Position numbers and translations under genes: made by a program | Assembly (NCBI GenBank): GCA_003157445.1 | Contig: PMJN01000118.1 | Span: 1-21,830 of the forward strand | DNA length: 21,830 nt | Source: Micrococcales bacterium | GTDB lineage: Bacteria > Actinomycetota > Actinomycetes > Actinomycetales > Dermatophilaceae | Direction of reading: 5' to 3' | Shown here: piece by piece, positions 21,633 through 21,830 of the stretch | Layout: each line of letters starts with the position of its first letter | Numbering within the stretch: position 1 is the first letter of the stretch | Notes under the pieces: model-generated | What the model saw: the letters and a program-made list of their open reading frames with translations, nothing else | Database searches by the model: none | What the model was told of the DNA's origin: nothing

Positions 21633-21830
21633 TCAGGAAACCCGCTCAGTTGCCGACACCCGCAGGCCGTCGAAGGCCATCGTGACGATGTGATCGGCCA
21701 GCTTCTGCGCGGTGATGCCACCACCCGGCCGATACCAGTCGACGATGGAGTTGACGGTGCCGAAAAGCAGGCGGCTTGCGATGGCCGGGTCGATATCGCT
21801 GCGTACGGATCCTTCGGCGCTGGCGGCCTT
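21633..21830 (-). CDS. TetR-family regulator, PaaR-like (3' end only)
   Basis: 66 C-terminal codons are seen; the DNA-binding N-terminus lies beyond the window. The sequence SDIDPAIASRLLFGTVNSIV, DWYRPGGGITAQKLADHIVT, MAFDGLRV is the typical ligand-domain end of TetR regulators of acyl-CoA and phenylacetate genes (xLLFGxxNxxxxWYRPGG, then FDGL). It is convergent with paaZ. The two matching operators in front of paaJ and paaZ make it the likely repressor of this operon, with phenylacetyl-CoA as probable inducer by analogy with PaaR. Confidence 0.8.
   Translation of the reverse strand, partial: KAASAEGSVRSDIDPAIASRLLFGTVNSIVDWYRPGGGITAQKLADHIVTMAFDGLRVSATERVS

Overview
The window is high-GC DNA whose gene content points to an actinobacterium: WXG100/EspG-type type VII secretion (T7SS) genes, many lipoproteins with clear lipoboxes, frequent GTG starts with 4-base ATGA/GTGA overlaps, and a phenylacetate (paa) operon with a TetR-type regulator. 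The species cannot be fixed from the sequence alone. No integrase, transposase, rRNA, intact tRNA or CRISPR array is visible.

Layout. (1) 2-601: 3' end of a membrane acyltransferase gene, probably host backbone. (2) About 706-2970, + strand: a decayed polymorphic-toxin cassette, made of a toxin tip broken by an in-frame TAG, a 25-codon micro-ORF, a Sel1-repeat gene, an ankyrin gene, and an 18-codon stub of an immunity-like gene. (3) 2971-4354: mostly non-coding, with repeats around a 45-bp copy of the 3' half of a tRNA-Gly. (4) 4355-12437, - strand throughout: a T7SS-type region holding a truncated WXG100-like gene, a broken EspG-like gene, a serine hydrolase with a YxxxD motif, and a tandem array of 'hydrolase tail + small lipoprotein' units in progressive decay. 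A further lipoprotein, a lipoprotein/secreted-protein pair and a coupled WXG100-like pair follow. (5) 12441-15980, + strand: a second toxin cassette, with a toxin tip lacking its N-terminus, a frameshifted immunity-like gene, an SseB-family gene, a Sel1-ankyrin fusion, and a remnant of another immunity-like gene. (6) 16470-16644: another copy of the tRNA-Gly-ended repeat. (7) 17088-21830: paaJ, paaH and paaZ, with near-identical operators in front of paaJ and paaZ, facing the 3' end of a PaaR-like TetR gene.

How it fits together. The 45-bp direct repeats at 3825-3869 and 16600-16644 start at the tRNA anticodon loop and end at CCA. They look like attachment sites bounding a unit of about 12.8 kb in a genomic island of arrayed integrative elements next to the chromosomal paa operon. 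Inside lie two paralogous toxin/immunity cassettes without secretion-directing N-termini (orphan tips) and a T7SS effector-type operon. Many genes are broken by single events: in-frame stops at 940, 2213, 2968 and 11483, frameshifts, and ATG-to-ACG at 6567-6569. Three perfect inverted repeats sit inside broken toxin or immunity genes. In two of them, comparison of the immunity-gene copies suggests that one arm was copied from the other by template switching, creating the frameshift. The immunity-like family, present as one frameshifted copy and two fragments with no similarity I recognise, and the serial decay of the lipoprotein array are the parts I consider least described.
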